Shown here: piece after piece, positions 1 to 6,700 of the stretch | Numbering within the stretch: the first letter of the stretch is position 1 | Layout: each line of letters starts with the position of its first letter | Source: an uncultured Alphaproteobacteria bacterium | GTDB lineage: Bacteria; Pseudomonadota; Alphaproteobacteria; Rickettsiales; UBA1997 | Assembly: GCA_903849835.1 (NCBI GenBank) | Contig: CAINKA010000149.1 | Span: forward strand, 1-9,979 | Reading direction: 5' to 3' | DNA length: 9,979 nucleotides | Made by a program: the position numbers and the translations under genes | The notes under the pieces: generated by a model | Told to the model about the DNA's origin: nothing | The model's input: the letters and a program-made list of their open reading frames with translations, nothing else | Database searches by the model: none

Positions 1-500
1 GACCATTCCTCTTCGAATTTTTTTCCCAAATAAAAACTTTTTACTGCGATGTGAACTGGATGGGATGGCAAAATCATTGGGTTTTCCATGATTTCATTTT
101 GCTTCGAAAATTTTTTTTCGCGCATCGCGTCAGAAATTTTTGTAACATTTTTTGCGATGAAAAAAACTGAGGAAAAAATTATCGCAGAGATAAAAAAATA
201 GACTGAAATCGAAAAATATTTTCGCCACGCATGTTTGATTTTAGGACTCTCATCCTCGCTCGAATAAACCGCGCCGTAATTCGAAATTAAGAATAAAATC
301 ACCATCGAATAGATGATCAAAGCCAGCACGATTTCTTTGAAAGAGTTGTAGTTTGAAATCGAAATGCTGAAAAAAAGAACCGAAATTAAGTGAGCGATAA
401 TGATGCTGGTGATTGTGGTGGTGCGGGTTTTAACGATAAAAAGAATTAGAAGATTGATGGTGATGAAGGTGATGAGGGTAAGGAGTTTTGGATCGAACAT
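1..500 (-). CDS. Partial multi-spanning membrane protein, function not identified
   Basis: An uninterrupted minus-strand frame starts at the ATG at 498-500 (MFDPKLLTLI...) and runs off the left edge after 166 codons, so the C-terminus is missing. Hydrophobic stretches at about residues 5-23, 28-48, 54-76 and 97-117 predict four membrane spans; the part after residue 118 is polar (KKFSKQNEIMEN). No cysteine cluster or catalytic motif is visible. The layout of the first three spans loosely recalls the small DUF4040/MbhD-type subunits of Mrp/Mnh cation-proton antiporters, but this is an impression from pattern and not a family assignment. There is no Shine-Dalgarno before the ATG. The gene lies downstream of dapD on the same strand, with a palindromic repeat between them ending about 17 bp before this start. 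Confidence is high that it codes and low for any function. Confidence 0.7.
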   Translation of the reverse strand, partial: MFDPKLLTLITFITINLLILFIVKTRTTTITSIIIAHLISVLFFSISISNYNSFKEIVLALIIYSMVILFLISNYGAVYSSEDESPKIKHAWRKYFSISVYFFISAIIFSSVFFIAKNVTKISDAMREKKFSKQNEIMENPMILPSHPVHIAVKSFYLGKKFEEEW

Positions 501-517
501 TTGAATAAAGTTAATGT

Positions 518-736
518 TTTGTGGGGACGGATTTGCGTGTCCGCCCACGGACCAATACAGACAGAATCTGTCCAGCAAGAAAACCAACAAATGTCTGCTG
601 AGCCTGTCGAAGCATGATTCGTGGTATTAGCCGCCCTGAAACATGCTTCGACAGGCTCAGCATGACATTTGTGTATTTTGGTCGCGGTTTATTTATTGAC
701 GCCACCGCCAACACTAGGGAAGTCCGTCCCTACAAA
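518..736. repeat. Composite imperfect inverted repeat between dapD and the membrane gene
   Basis: The ends are inverted copies of each other: TTTGTGGGGACGGATTT on the plus strand at 518-534 and TTTGTAGGGACGGACTT on the minus strand from 736 to 720 (two mismatches). Inside is a much stronger palindrome at 587-672. Smaller dyads lie in the flanks (GACAGA-A-TCTGTC at 560-572; AGGGA/TCCCT at 716-731). The outer and inner inverted repeats share one centre, which suggests one element or two nested repeat families. No transposase is present. A translation exists across most of it, but it merely reads through the repeat arms. The exact boundaries are uncertain by several bases, and no convincing target-site duplication is visible. 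Confidence 0.6.
587..672. repeat. Strong hairpin core of the intergenic repeat (REP-like)
   Basis: The left arm, 587-616, and right arm, 642-672, are complementary over about 30 bp with a single one-base insertion, around a 25-nt loop. The arm core reads GCTTCGACAGGCTCAGCATG on the right. Sequences of this type are, from memory, a widespread dispersed intergenic repeat in many bacterial genomes, often mistranslated as peptides containing MLSLSKH. The hairpin is not followed by a T-run on either strand, so it does not look like an intrinsic terminator. In a dapD read-through transcript it could block 3' exonuclease or pause ribosomes; that role is inference. Confidence 0.8.
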
Positions 737-1572
737 TTCCTCAATAATTCATTCACCGAAGTTTTTGAGCGAGTTTTTTCGTCGACTTTTTTTACGATTA
801 TCGCAGCGTAGAGAGAAATATTTTTGTCGGTTTTTGTAGAAGCGACATTTCCCGGAACCACGACTGAGTAAGCTGGAACGCGGCCGTAAAAAATCTCTCC
901 ACTTTCACGATCGATAATTTTTGTTGATGATCCGATGTAAACTCCCATCGAAATTACCGAGCCTTTTTCGACGATTACACCTTCAGCAATTTCACTGCGC
1001 GCACCAATGAAGCAGTCATCTTCGATGATTACGGGATTGGCTTGCAAAGGCTCCAAAACCCCACCAATTCCAGCTCCGCCAGAAATGTGGCAATTTTTTC
1101 CGATCTGCGCGCAAGAGCCAACTGTTGCCCAAGTGTCGATCATCGTACCCTCATCGACATAGGCGCCGAGATTTACGAATGATGGAAGTAAAACTACATT
1201 TTTTGCGATGAAAGCGGAATGGCGCACGACTGCTCCCGGCAAGACTCGGAAGCCTGCTTTGCGGAAGTCAGAATCTTTCCAATTTGAAAATTTTAGCGGA
1301 ACTTTATCGAAGTAAGTTAGCGCGTCGCCGCTTACAGAATTCTGCTTGCTCAAAAAATTATCGTTCAAACGAAATGACAGCAAAATTGCTTTTTTTATCC
1401 ATTGATTGACTTGCCAAACATCGTCTTTTTTTTCACAAATTCTGATTTCGCCGCAATCAAGTGAGGCTAGAGTTTCATTGACCGCATCGCGCACTTCTCC
1501 CGAAGTTGCCAAATTAATTTCTGCACGTTTTTCGAAAGCATTTTCGATGATTTGAGAAAGATTTTTTGTCAT
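730..1572 (-). CDS. dapD: 2,3,4,5-tetrahydropyridine-2,6-dicarboxylate N-succinyltransferase
   Basis: DapD transfers succinyl from succinyl-CoA to tetrahydrodipicolinate in the succinylase branch of lysine and meso-diaminopimelate synthesis (EC 2.3.1.117), a cytoplasmic enzyme that is trimeric in the family. With the start at 1570-1572 (MTKNLSQIIENAF...) it is 280 residues, the normal length. The N-terminal helical domain is followed by a left-handed beta-helix with hexapeptide repeats, including GGAGIGGVLEP, IIEDDCFIGARSEI and VISMGVYIG, all hallmarks of the family. The frame is open upstream to 1647, but the 25 extra residues would lie inside the preceding hemY-like gene and do not resemble DapD, so I reject that start. 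The gap to the upstream gene is 4 bp, indicating co-transcription. The stop codon TAG at 730-732 lies inside the terminal arm of the adjacent repeat, and the last residue or two (ending LLRNL) may derive from it. Confidence 0.95.
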   Translation of the reverse strand: MTKNLSQIIENAFEKRAEINLATSGEVRDAVNETLASLDCGEIRICEKKDDVWQVNQWIKKAILLSFRLNDNFLSKQNSVSGDALTYFDKVPLKFSNWKDSDFRKAGFRVLPGAVVRHSAFIAKNVVLLPSFVNLGAYVDEGTMIDTWATVGSCAQIGKNCHISGGAGIGGVLEPLQANPVIIEDDCFIGARSEIAEGVIVEKGSVISMGVYIGSSTKIIDRESGEIFYGRVPAYSVVVPGNVASTKTDKNISLYAAIIVKKVDEKTRSKTSVNELLRNL

Positions 1573-1576
1573 GATT

Positions 1577-2887
1577 TTATGAATTCCATTCCAACGAATC
1601 GTAAGATCCACAAGAGTTGCATTTTGCGCTCCACTTGGAGCTGACATGGTTGCAAGAGTTACAGCTGTAGTGATCGTCGCGTGTTAACATTTGAGATTTC
1701 GCGAGATTTTTTTTGCATTCTTCTTCGTTGTTTAAAGCTTTTTCAACATTGGCCAAAACTTTGTAAGCGCGATTTGTTTTTTCTTTTAGGATCGATAAAT
1801 GCAAAAATTCTTTTGCGATTTCATATTGCCCGACTTTGAAGGCGACGATGCCTGTAGCAAGCTTTCCGAGGGCAGAATCATTGTTCAATTCTGCAAGTTT
1901 TTTCATCGCTTTGACACGATTTTGCGGAGAAGATTTTCGGTTCGCCATGTCAAAAATTTCCGCCAAAATTAAATGAGGATTGTCGCGCCACAGGCTTTTT
2001 ATTTTCCAAATTGTTTTGAAAGACAAGCCTAGTCGAAGCCATGATTTAAGCAGGATCTCAAGGGATGGTAAAAAATTATCCTCAGCTCGTAACGCAATTT
2101 TTGCATGTTTAATTGCGAGCAAAAATTTCTTTTGTTGGTAAGCTTCAATTGCCAAAGCGGAGTTGATAACCGCGACATCTCTTTGCTGTAATTCATCCTT
2201 AAATTGATCGGAACCATATTCCGCTATCAAGCCTTTCGCCTCTTGCCACAAGCCACGTCGTTTGTAAAGCGTAAACAGAGTTTTTGCGGAATCAAAACTG
2301 TCACGCTTAGCTGACAAAATTTGTTTTGCGTAAGCAATCGCCGTCACATCATCTTGGTTTTGCAAAGCCAATTTTAACTTGGATTTTAGAACCAAAATCT
2401 TCGCATGTTTATTCTCGCCAAATTTTATAAAAAATTCTGCGGCCTTAGAAAATTCTTGGTTCTGAAAGAAAATTTTTCCCAGAAAAAAATTATTTAGAAT
2501 TGGGTGCTTGATGAGTTTGGAAAATTTTTTATGCAACTCTAAAGCAGATTTTTTATCGCCAACTTCAAGCGCAAGAGACAATTGCGACATCAATTCGAAT
2601 GCCTGATGGTGCCTACTTACCAGCTTCTCCAAGCGTTTGACGTAATTTCGTTTAAAAAATAATTTTAGAAGATTTGGAAATCTGATTGCGAGAAGTCGCG
2701 CAAGAATGTAGGAGCAGGCCGAAATGAAAAATGTAAAAAAAATCGCGAGTAAAATCGCCGTTAAAATGTCGGTTTTCGCTTCGTAGCCAAGCCAGTTTAC
2801 GACCACGATTCCGTTGTGATCAAGCATCCAAACTAGCGCGGTTGTGATGATGGAAGTTAGAAATAAAAACCAAATGACAGCAATCAT
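1577..2887 (-). CDS. hemY: HemY-like inner-membrane TPR protein with C-terminal zinc ribbon
   Basis: This 436-residue protein has two N-terminal membrane spans (about 1-20 and 41-66) separated by a short loop (DHNGIVVVNWLGYE) typical of the HemY N-terminal domain. A long helical region follows, rich in TPR-like repeats (for example around 85-120, 140-175 and 235-270). It ends in a four-cysteine zinc ribbon, C409-x2-C412 and C423-x2-C426, closing with SLEW. The family (COG3898) is called heme biosynthesis-associated from its position beside hemC/hemD; its biochemical role is not settled, and it is not the HemY protoporphyrinogen oxidase of Gram-positives. The layout of membrane anchor, TPRs and terminal zinc ribbon resembles LapB/YciM, so a scaffold or quality-control role is an alternative. 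It starts 3 bp after the Mic60-like gene and ends 4 bp before dapD. Confidence 0.82.
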   Translation of the reverse strand: MIAVIWFLFLTSIITTALVWMLDHNGIVVVNWLGYEAKTDILTAILLAIFFTFFISACSYILARLLAIRFPNLLKLFFKRNYVKRLEKLVSRHHQAFELMSQLSLALEVGDKKSALELHKKFSKLIKHPILNNFFLGKIFFQNQEFSKAAEFFIKFGENKHAKILVLKSKLKLALQNQDDVTAIAYAKQILSAKRDSFDSAKTLFTLYKRRGLWQEAKGLIAEYGSDQFKDELQQRDVAVINSALAIEAYQQKKFLLAIKHAKIALRAEDNFLPSLEILLKSWLRLGLSFKTIWKIKSLWRDNPHLILAEIFDMANRKSSPQNRVKAMKKLAELNNDSALGKLATGIVAFKVGQYEIAKEFLHLSILKEKTNRAYKVLANVEKALNNEEECKKNLAKSQMLTRDDHYSCNSCNHVSSKWSAKCNSCGSYDSLEWNS

Positions 2888-2890
2888 AAG

Positions 2891-3811
2891 TTAGCTCAAA
2901 CTTTTTAGATAATTTAAAATTTCTCGATCAATTTTTTGAACTTCGACAGCCACATTTAAATCGCTTAAAAATTCTGACAAAATTTGATTATAACTCTGAT
3001 CCAGCGACAACAGCGAGTCCATCGCCTCTTGATAATTTTCTTCGCGTAAAAGTTTTTCTGTTTTGGCAATAATGCCATCAACATCTTTGGAATTTATTTC
3101 ATCAATTTTTCGCACCACGATTAGCTTCGAAATATTGTGACGAATCTTAGAAATAATTCCGGCATTTGGATTGTAAGTTTTGCTGGCGATCAGCTCTGGG
3201 ATTAGATCGGAAAAATTTCTAATCAGAGATTTTTGATCGATAAAATCTGGCAATAGCGATTTTAATTTCACAACTCTGCCGGATAAAATTTCATCAAAAG
3301 CGCTGAGCATTTCGAAATTTTTTAGGGATTCTTCGTAAGACTCGTCGGCATAAACTTCCTGCCTTAATCCCACATAGGTAAAAATCATCCGACCTATTTT
3401 TTCCTGATTTTTATATTTTAAAATTTCGCTTTTTATTAACTGAATTTGATCTCTTAAATCATTGATCTGCACCTGATTTTTCAGCAACATTTGGTAGATA
3501 AATTCCGCACCTTTTTCCTTCAATTCATTGACGGTTAGGTCTGGCAAATCTTGATGATTCTGATCGTGATCTTGAGGCTTTCCATATTCGTCCGAAAGAT
3601 CAAAAATTTCGCTATCGACATTGTCTAGCTTTCCGGCTTCAACCTTTGCGTTTGCTTGCTGCGCTTGCTTAATCTGCCAATATTCAAAACCCAAATAACC
3701 AAAAAAAATCAGCGATAAAATGATGACAAATTTTGTTAAAAAAGACTGCTTTTTTTTGTCAGATTTATTTTTTTTGATTTCTGGATTTTGCGAATCGGAA
3801 ATCTCAGTCAT
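2891..3811 (-). CDS. Mitofilin/Mic60-like inner-membrane protein
   Basis: This 306-residue protein has a lysine-rich cytoplasmic N-terminus, one membrane span at about residues 26-44 (VIILSLIFFGYLGFEYW), an acidic linker, a segment with coiled-coil potential at about 85-140 (LLKNQVQINDLRDQI...), and a helical C-terminal domain. The C-terminal part (around ISKLIVVRKID ... TEKLLREENYQEAMDSL ... DLNVAVEVQKIDREIL) follows the pattern of the Mic60 mitofilin signature region found in alphaproteobacterial homologues (COG4223). In mitochondria and in some alphaproteobacteria Mic60 shapes inner-membrane invaginations and contacts outer-membrane proteins; here that function is inferred. The protein is at the short end for the family, with a reduced central coiled coil. 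Its ATG overlaps the hemD stop by 8 bp (ATGACTGA), indicating translational coupling. Confidence 0.75.
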   Translation of the reverse strand: MTEISDSQNPEIKKNKSDKKKQSFLTKFVIILSLIFFGYLGFEYWQIKQAQQANAKVEAGKLDNVDSEIFDLSDEYGKPQDHDQNHQDLPDLTVNELKEKGAEFIYQMLLKNQVQINDLRDQIQLIKSEILKYKNQEKIGRMIFTYVGLRQEVYADESYEESLKNFEMLSAFDEILSGRVVKLKSLLPDFIDQKSLIRNFSDLIPELIASKTYNPNAGIISKIRHNISKLIVVRKIDEINSKDVDGIIAKTEKLLREENYQEAMDSLLSLDQSYNQILSEFLSDLNVAVEVQKIDREILNYLKSLS

Positions 3812-4508
3812 AAAAATTTTTTAAAATTGAAAATTGATCGAAAGTGATTGGATTTTGGAATTGGAAATTTTCTGCATCGCGGCGAATTTTCTCGCTCAAA
3901 CACACTAGTTGCGAAGCTTTAAAATATTCAAGCAGATTGTTTTTTCTCGCTAATTTCTCAAAAATTTTTGCGCTATTTTGTGAAAAAATTAGAACATGAT
4001 CGAAAATTTTTTGACGGGAAAATTCCAATAATTCTGAAGAAAAACTCTCACTCTCGTGAGTTTTGTAAGAAAGAATTTTTCTCACTTCAAAACCAAAACT
4101 TTTTAACTCTTTTTCGAAATCTAAATTTATGATTGAGCCATGAAAATAAAGGATGGAATCGAGTTTATTTTTATGAGTCTTAACGATTAAATTCATCAAA
4201 GAAGCGGCAGAACTTTCTTGCGAAATTGCAATATTTTTAAATCCATTTTTACGCAATTCTTCCGCAGTTTTTTTCCCAACCGCAAAAATTTTTTTATTTT
4301 TTGAAAAAGAAAAATCATTTAAAGCCGAACAGGCATTGATGCTGGTGACAATTGCAGCAGAAAATTTCTCAGAAAAAATCTGTTTTTTTACGTCGATTTT
4401 TTCTACAAAAAAAAGTGGTTCGACAAATGCCGTGAAGCCTTGATTCTCAAAGAGTTTCACGATTTCTTGCGATTGGTTTTTTTGCCTAGTTATCAGAACG
4501 GATTTCAT
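3804..4508 (-). CDS. hemD: Uroporphyrinogen-III synthase
   Basis: HemD cyclises hydroxymethylbilane to uroporphyrinogen III (EC 4.2.1.75), the step after HemC in heme synthesis, in the cytoplasm. From the ATG at 4506-4508 the product is 234 residues, normal for the family. The protein is divergent, as HemD usually is. Visible family features are the N-terminal strand VLITRQKNQSQEIVKLFENQ, the loop AAIVTSINACSAL, the segment KIFAVGKKTAEELRKNGF, and the second-lobe pattern ILYFHGSI ... ELKSFGFEVRKILSYKT ... HVLIFSQNSAKIFEKL. An in-frame ATG at 4568 would add a basic, low-complexity stretch of 20 residues with no family similarity and would take up the divergent promoter region, so I reject it. 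hemD is the first gene of the minus-strand unit; hemC, its common partner, is not adjacent. It is divergent from sucC across 67 bp. Confidence 0.88.
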   Translation of the reverse strand: MKSVLITRQKNQSQEIVKLFENQGFTAFVEPLFFVEKIDVKKQIFSEKFSAAIVTSINACSALNDFSFSKNKKIFAVGKKTAEELRKNGFKNIAISQESSAASLMNLIVKTHKNKLDSILYFHGSIINLDFEKELKSFGFEVRKILSYKTHESESFSSELLEFSRQKIFDHVLIFSQNSAKIFEKLARKNNLLEYFKASQLVCLSEKIRRDAENFQFQNPITFDQFSILKNFYD

Positions 4509-4510
4509 AC

Positions 4511-4538
4511 TTGCCAAGTTAAAAACGAAATTTATTGT
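4511..4538 (+). promoter_or_regulatory. Candidate sigma70-type promoter for sucCD
   Basis: TTGCCA (4511-4516, one mismatch to TTGACA) and TATTGT (4533-4538, two mismatches to TATAAT) are separated by 16 bp in the 67-bp divergent gap between hemD and sucC. Transcription would start near 4545 and give a leader of about 30 nt. The same gap must hold the hemD promoter on the other strand, for which I see no clear pair of boxes. The assignment rests on consensus matching by eye only. Confidence 0.3.
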
Positions 4539-4575
4539 CCGCCGCCTTTTCTTCCTCATCCAAATCAAATTTCAA

Positions 4576-5763
4576 ATGAACATTCACGAATATCAGGCAA
4601 AAAGCCTGTTGAAAAAATTCGGCGTTGCGGTGCCTGAAGGTCATCCGGCTTTTTCAGTTCCAGATGCAGTTGAGGCCGCTAAAACATTGGAAGCGGCAGG
4701 TAATAAAGTTTTTGTCGTCAAAGCTCAAATTCATGCTGGTGGACGTGGAAAAGCTGGCGGCGTTAAAGTTGTAAAATCAATCGACGAAGTAAAAGACAAA
4801 GCTGCGCAAATGCTTGGCATGACGCTGATCACGAACCAAACTGGGCCTGAAGGAAAAGTTGTAAAACGCCTCTACATCGAAGCCGGCTCTAACATCAAAA
4901 AAGAATATTATCTTTCCGTTGTTGTTGATCGCAAAAGCAGGGCGGTGGTTTTCATGGCCTCAACTGAAGGCGGCGTTGACATCGAAGAAGTCGCCGAAAG
5001 TCATCCAGAAAAATTAATCTCAGTAAAAGTTGACGTTGCTTCTGGAATTCAAGCATGCCACGCGCGCAAGCTGGGCTTTGCTTTAGGCTTCAAAGGCGAA
5101 ACTCTAAAAAAATTCTCGAAGCTGATTTTCTCGCTCTACCAAGCTTTCATCGAAACCGACGCTTCGCAAATCGAAATTAATCCACTGGTTGAAACGGCGG
5201 AAGGCGACATCATCGCACTCGACGCCAAAATTAATTTCGACGACAACGCTTTGCATCGCCATGACGACATCAAGTCACTGCGCGATCTAGACGAAGAAGA
5301 GCCACTCGAAATCGAAGCCTCAAAATATGATCTCAACTACGTAAAAATGGACGGCAAAATCGGTTGCATGGTCAACGGTGCAGGCCTTGCAATGGCAACA
5401 ATGGACATCATTCAACTTTACGGCTCATCTCCAGCAAACTTTTTGGATGTCGGCGGCGGAGCCACGCGCGAGAAGGTCACGGCAGCTTTCAAAATCATTT
5501 TATCCGATCCGAATGTGAAAGGAATTTTGGTAAATATTTTCGGCGGCATCATGCGTTGCGACATCATCGCCAACGGCATCATCGAAGCCGCGAAAGAAGT
5601 AAATTTAAGCGTGCCTTTGGTCGTGAGACTCGAAGGAACTAACGTCGATTTAGGCAAAGAAATTCTCGCTAAATCCGGCATCGCCGTAATTCCGGCCAAT
5701 GATTTGGCAGATGCTGCGGAAAAAATTGTTAAAGCAGTTAAGGCTGCAGAAATTTCAAATTAA
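4576..5763 (+). CDS. sucC: Succinyl-CoA synthetase (ADP-forming) beta subunit
   Basis: The beta subunit of succinate-CoA ligase (EC 6.2.1.5) carries nucleotide and succinate binding in the TCA cycle and works with the SucD alpha subunit in the cytoplasm. The 395-residue length fits the family. It opens with the typical MNIHEYQAKSLLKKFGV and has the ATP-grasp glycine-rich loop HAGGRGKAGGVK (54-64). The metal-site region SQIEINPLVET and following ALDAKINFDDNA come next, then the C-terminal ligase domain with GCMVNGAGLAMATMD, FLDVGGGA and VNIFGGIMRCD. The start is fixed by family alignment; no Shine-Dalgarno is visible upstream. It is followed by sucD after 8 bp, so the two are surely one operon. 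Codon third positions are richer in C and G than in the minus-strand hem unit. Confidence 0.97.
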   Translation: MNIHEYQAKSLLKKFGVAVPEGHPAFSVPDAVEAAKTLEAAGNKVFVVKAQIHAGGRGKAGGVKVVKSIDEVKDKAAQMLGMTLITNQTGPEGKVVKRLYIEAGSNIKKEYYLSVVVDRKSRAVVFMASTEGGVDIEEVAESHPEKLISVKVDVASGIQACHARKLGFALGFKGETLKKFSKLIFSLYQAFIETDASQIEINPLVETAEGDIIALDAKINFDDNALHRHDDIKSLRDLDEEEPLEIEASKYDLNYVKMDGKIGCMVNGAGLAMATMDIIQLYGSSPANFLDVGGGATREKVTAAFKIILSDPNVKGILVNIFGGIMRCDIIANGIIEAAKEVNLSVPLVVRLEGTNVDLGKEILAKSGIAVIPANDLADAAEKIVKAVKAAEISN

Positions 5764-5771
5764 ATTCAAAA

Positions 5772-6656
5772 ATGTCAGTACTCGTAAACAAAAACACAAA
5801 AGTCATTTGCCAAGGATTCACCGGATCGCAAGGCACTTTTCACTCTGAGCAAGCGGCGGCTTACGGAACAAAAATGGTTGGCGGAGTTACGCCCGGAAAA
5901 GGCGGAACTACACATCTCAACCTCCCAGTTTTTGACACGGTTTACGACGCTCGTAGAAAAACTGATGCCAATGCTTCCGTAATTTATGTCCCTCCCCCAT
6001 TCGCTGCTGACGCGATTCTGGAAGCGATCGACGCTGAAATCGAACTCATCGTTTGCATCACCGAAGGCATTCCCGTGCTCGACATGGTGAGGGTAAAAAA
6101 GGCTTTGCTCGGCTCAAAATCTCGTCTCATCGGACCAAACTGTCCGGGAATAATCACGCCAGACGAATGCAAAATCGGTATCATGCCCGGTCATATTCAC
6201 AAGCGCGGCACAGTAGGAATCGTTTCGCGTTCCGGCACTTTAACTTACGAAGCAGTGCATCAAACAACCAGAGCTGGCCTCGGTCAAACCACTTGTATCG
6301 GCATTGGTGGCGATCCCGTCAACGGCACAAGCTTCATCGATTGTTTGGATTTATTTTTGTCTGATCCCGAAACGCAATCGATCATCATGATCGGTGAAAT
6401 TGGCGGCAGTGACGAAGAAGATGCTGCAGAATTTTTGAAACTCGAAGCCAGAAAAGGTCGCAAAAAACCAACTGTAGGCTTCATCGCCGGCAGAACCGCA
6501 CCTCCGGGACGTCGCATGGGACATGCTGGCGCGATCATCTCCGGCGGCAAAGGCGGCGCGGAAGGAAAAATTGACGCGATGAAATCGGCAGGCATCTCAG
6601 TTGCAGAAAGCCCTGCAGCGCTTGGCGAAACAATGTTAAAATTGCTGAAAAACTAA
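5772..6656 (+). CDS. sucD: Succinyl-CoA synthetase alpha subunit
   Basis: The alpha subunit binds CoA and carries the phosphorylated catalytic histidine of succinyl-CoA synthetase. The 294-residue product begins MSVLVNKNTKVICQGFTGSQ, the Rossmann-type CoA-binding start with GFTGSQGTFH. It continues with GGVTPGKGG, the Pro-rich YVPPPFAADAI segment, GPNCPGIITP and the ligase segment GIGGDPVNGTSF. The active-site phosphohistidine is His251 in MGHAGAIISGGKG. All expected motifs are intact. It lies 8 bp after sucC and 44 bp before recA with no terminator-like hairpin in between, so read-through into recA is possible. Confidence 0.97.
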   Translation: MSVLVNKNTKVICQGFTGSQGTFHSEQAAAYGTKMVGGVTPGKGGTTHLNLPVFDTVYDARRKTDANASVIYVPPPFAADAILEAIDAEIELIVCITEGIPVLDMVRVKKALLGSKSRLIGPNCPGIITPDECKIGIMPGHIHKRGTVGIVSRSGTLTYEAVHQTTRAGLGQTTCIGIGGDPVNGTSFIDCLDLFLSDPETQSIIMIGEIGGSDEEDAAEFLKLEARKGRKKPTVGFIAGRTAPPGRRMGHAGAIISGGKGGAEGKIDAMKSAGISVAESPAALGETMLKLLKN

Positions 6657-6700
6657 CCACAAAACCAAATCCACTAACCCAAAAAACCAAAGGAGAAATT
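6657..6700 (+). promoter_or_regulatory. G-free leader and strong Shine-Dalgarno of recA
   Basis: The gap between sucD and recA has no G from 6657 to 6691 and only two T, so this leader cannot form stable structure. It ends in AAAGGAG (6689-6695), 5 nt before the recA ATG, the best ribosome-binding site of the plus-strand genes here. No sigma70 promoter boxes and no GTTC-N7-GTTC SOS box of alphaproteobacterial type are visible in this gap. Confidence 0.6.

Noticed and set aside
587..672. The strong hairpin as an intrinsic terminator of dapD.
   Set aside because: No U-run follows the stem in the dapD transcript direction (or the other), and the stem is far longer than usual terminators.
511..714. 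A 67-codon minus-strand reading frame over the intergenic repeat.
   Set aside because: It only translates the two repeat arms (MLSLSKH... and MLRQAQ...), a familiar artefact of this repeat type, and has no ribosome-binding site.
1573..1647. A 25-residue N-terminal extension of DapD.
   Set aside because: It overlaps the end of the hemY-like gene, shows no DapD similarity, and the internal ATG at 1570-1572 gives the normal family length.
4509..4568. A 20-residue N-terminal extension of HemD (MIWMRKKRRRT...).
   Set aside because: It translates the divergent promoter region; HemD similarity begins exactly at MKSVLITRQ.
5364..5699. Frames opposite or shifted within sucC, sucD, recA and sucB.
   Set aside because: These are shadows of strongly conserved coding frames, with no ribosome-binding sites or plausible products.
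6657..6700. An SOS (LexA) box in front of recA.
   Set aside because: No GTTC-N7-GTTC or CTG-N10-CAG type site is present in the gap; a site further upstream, inside sucD, was not evident.
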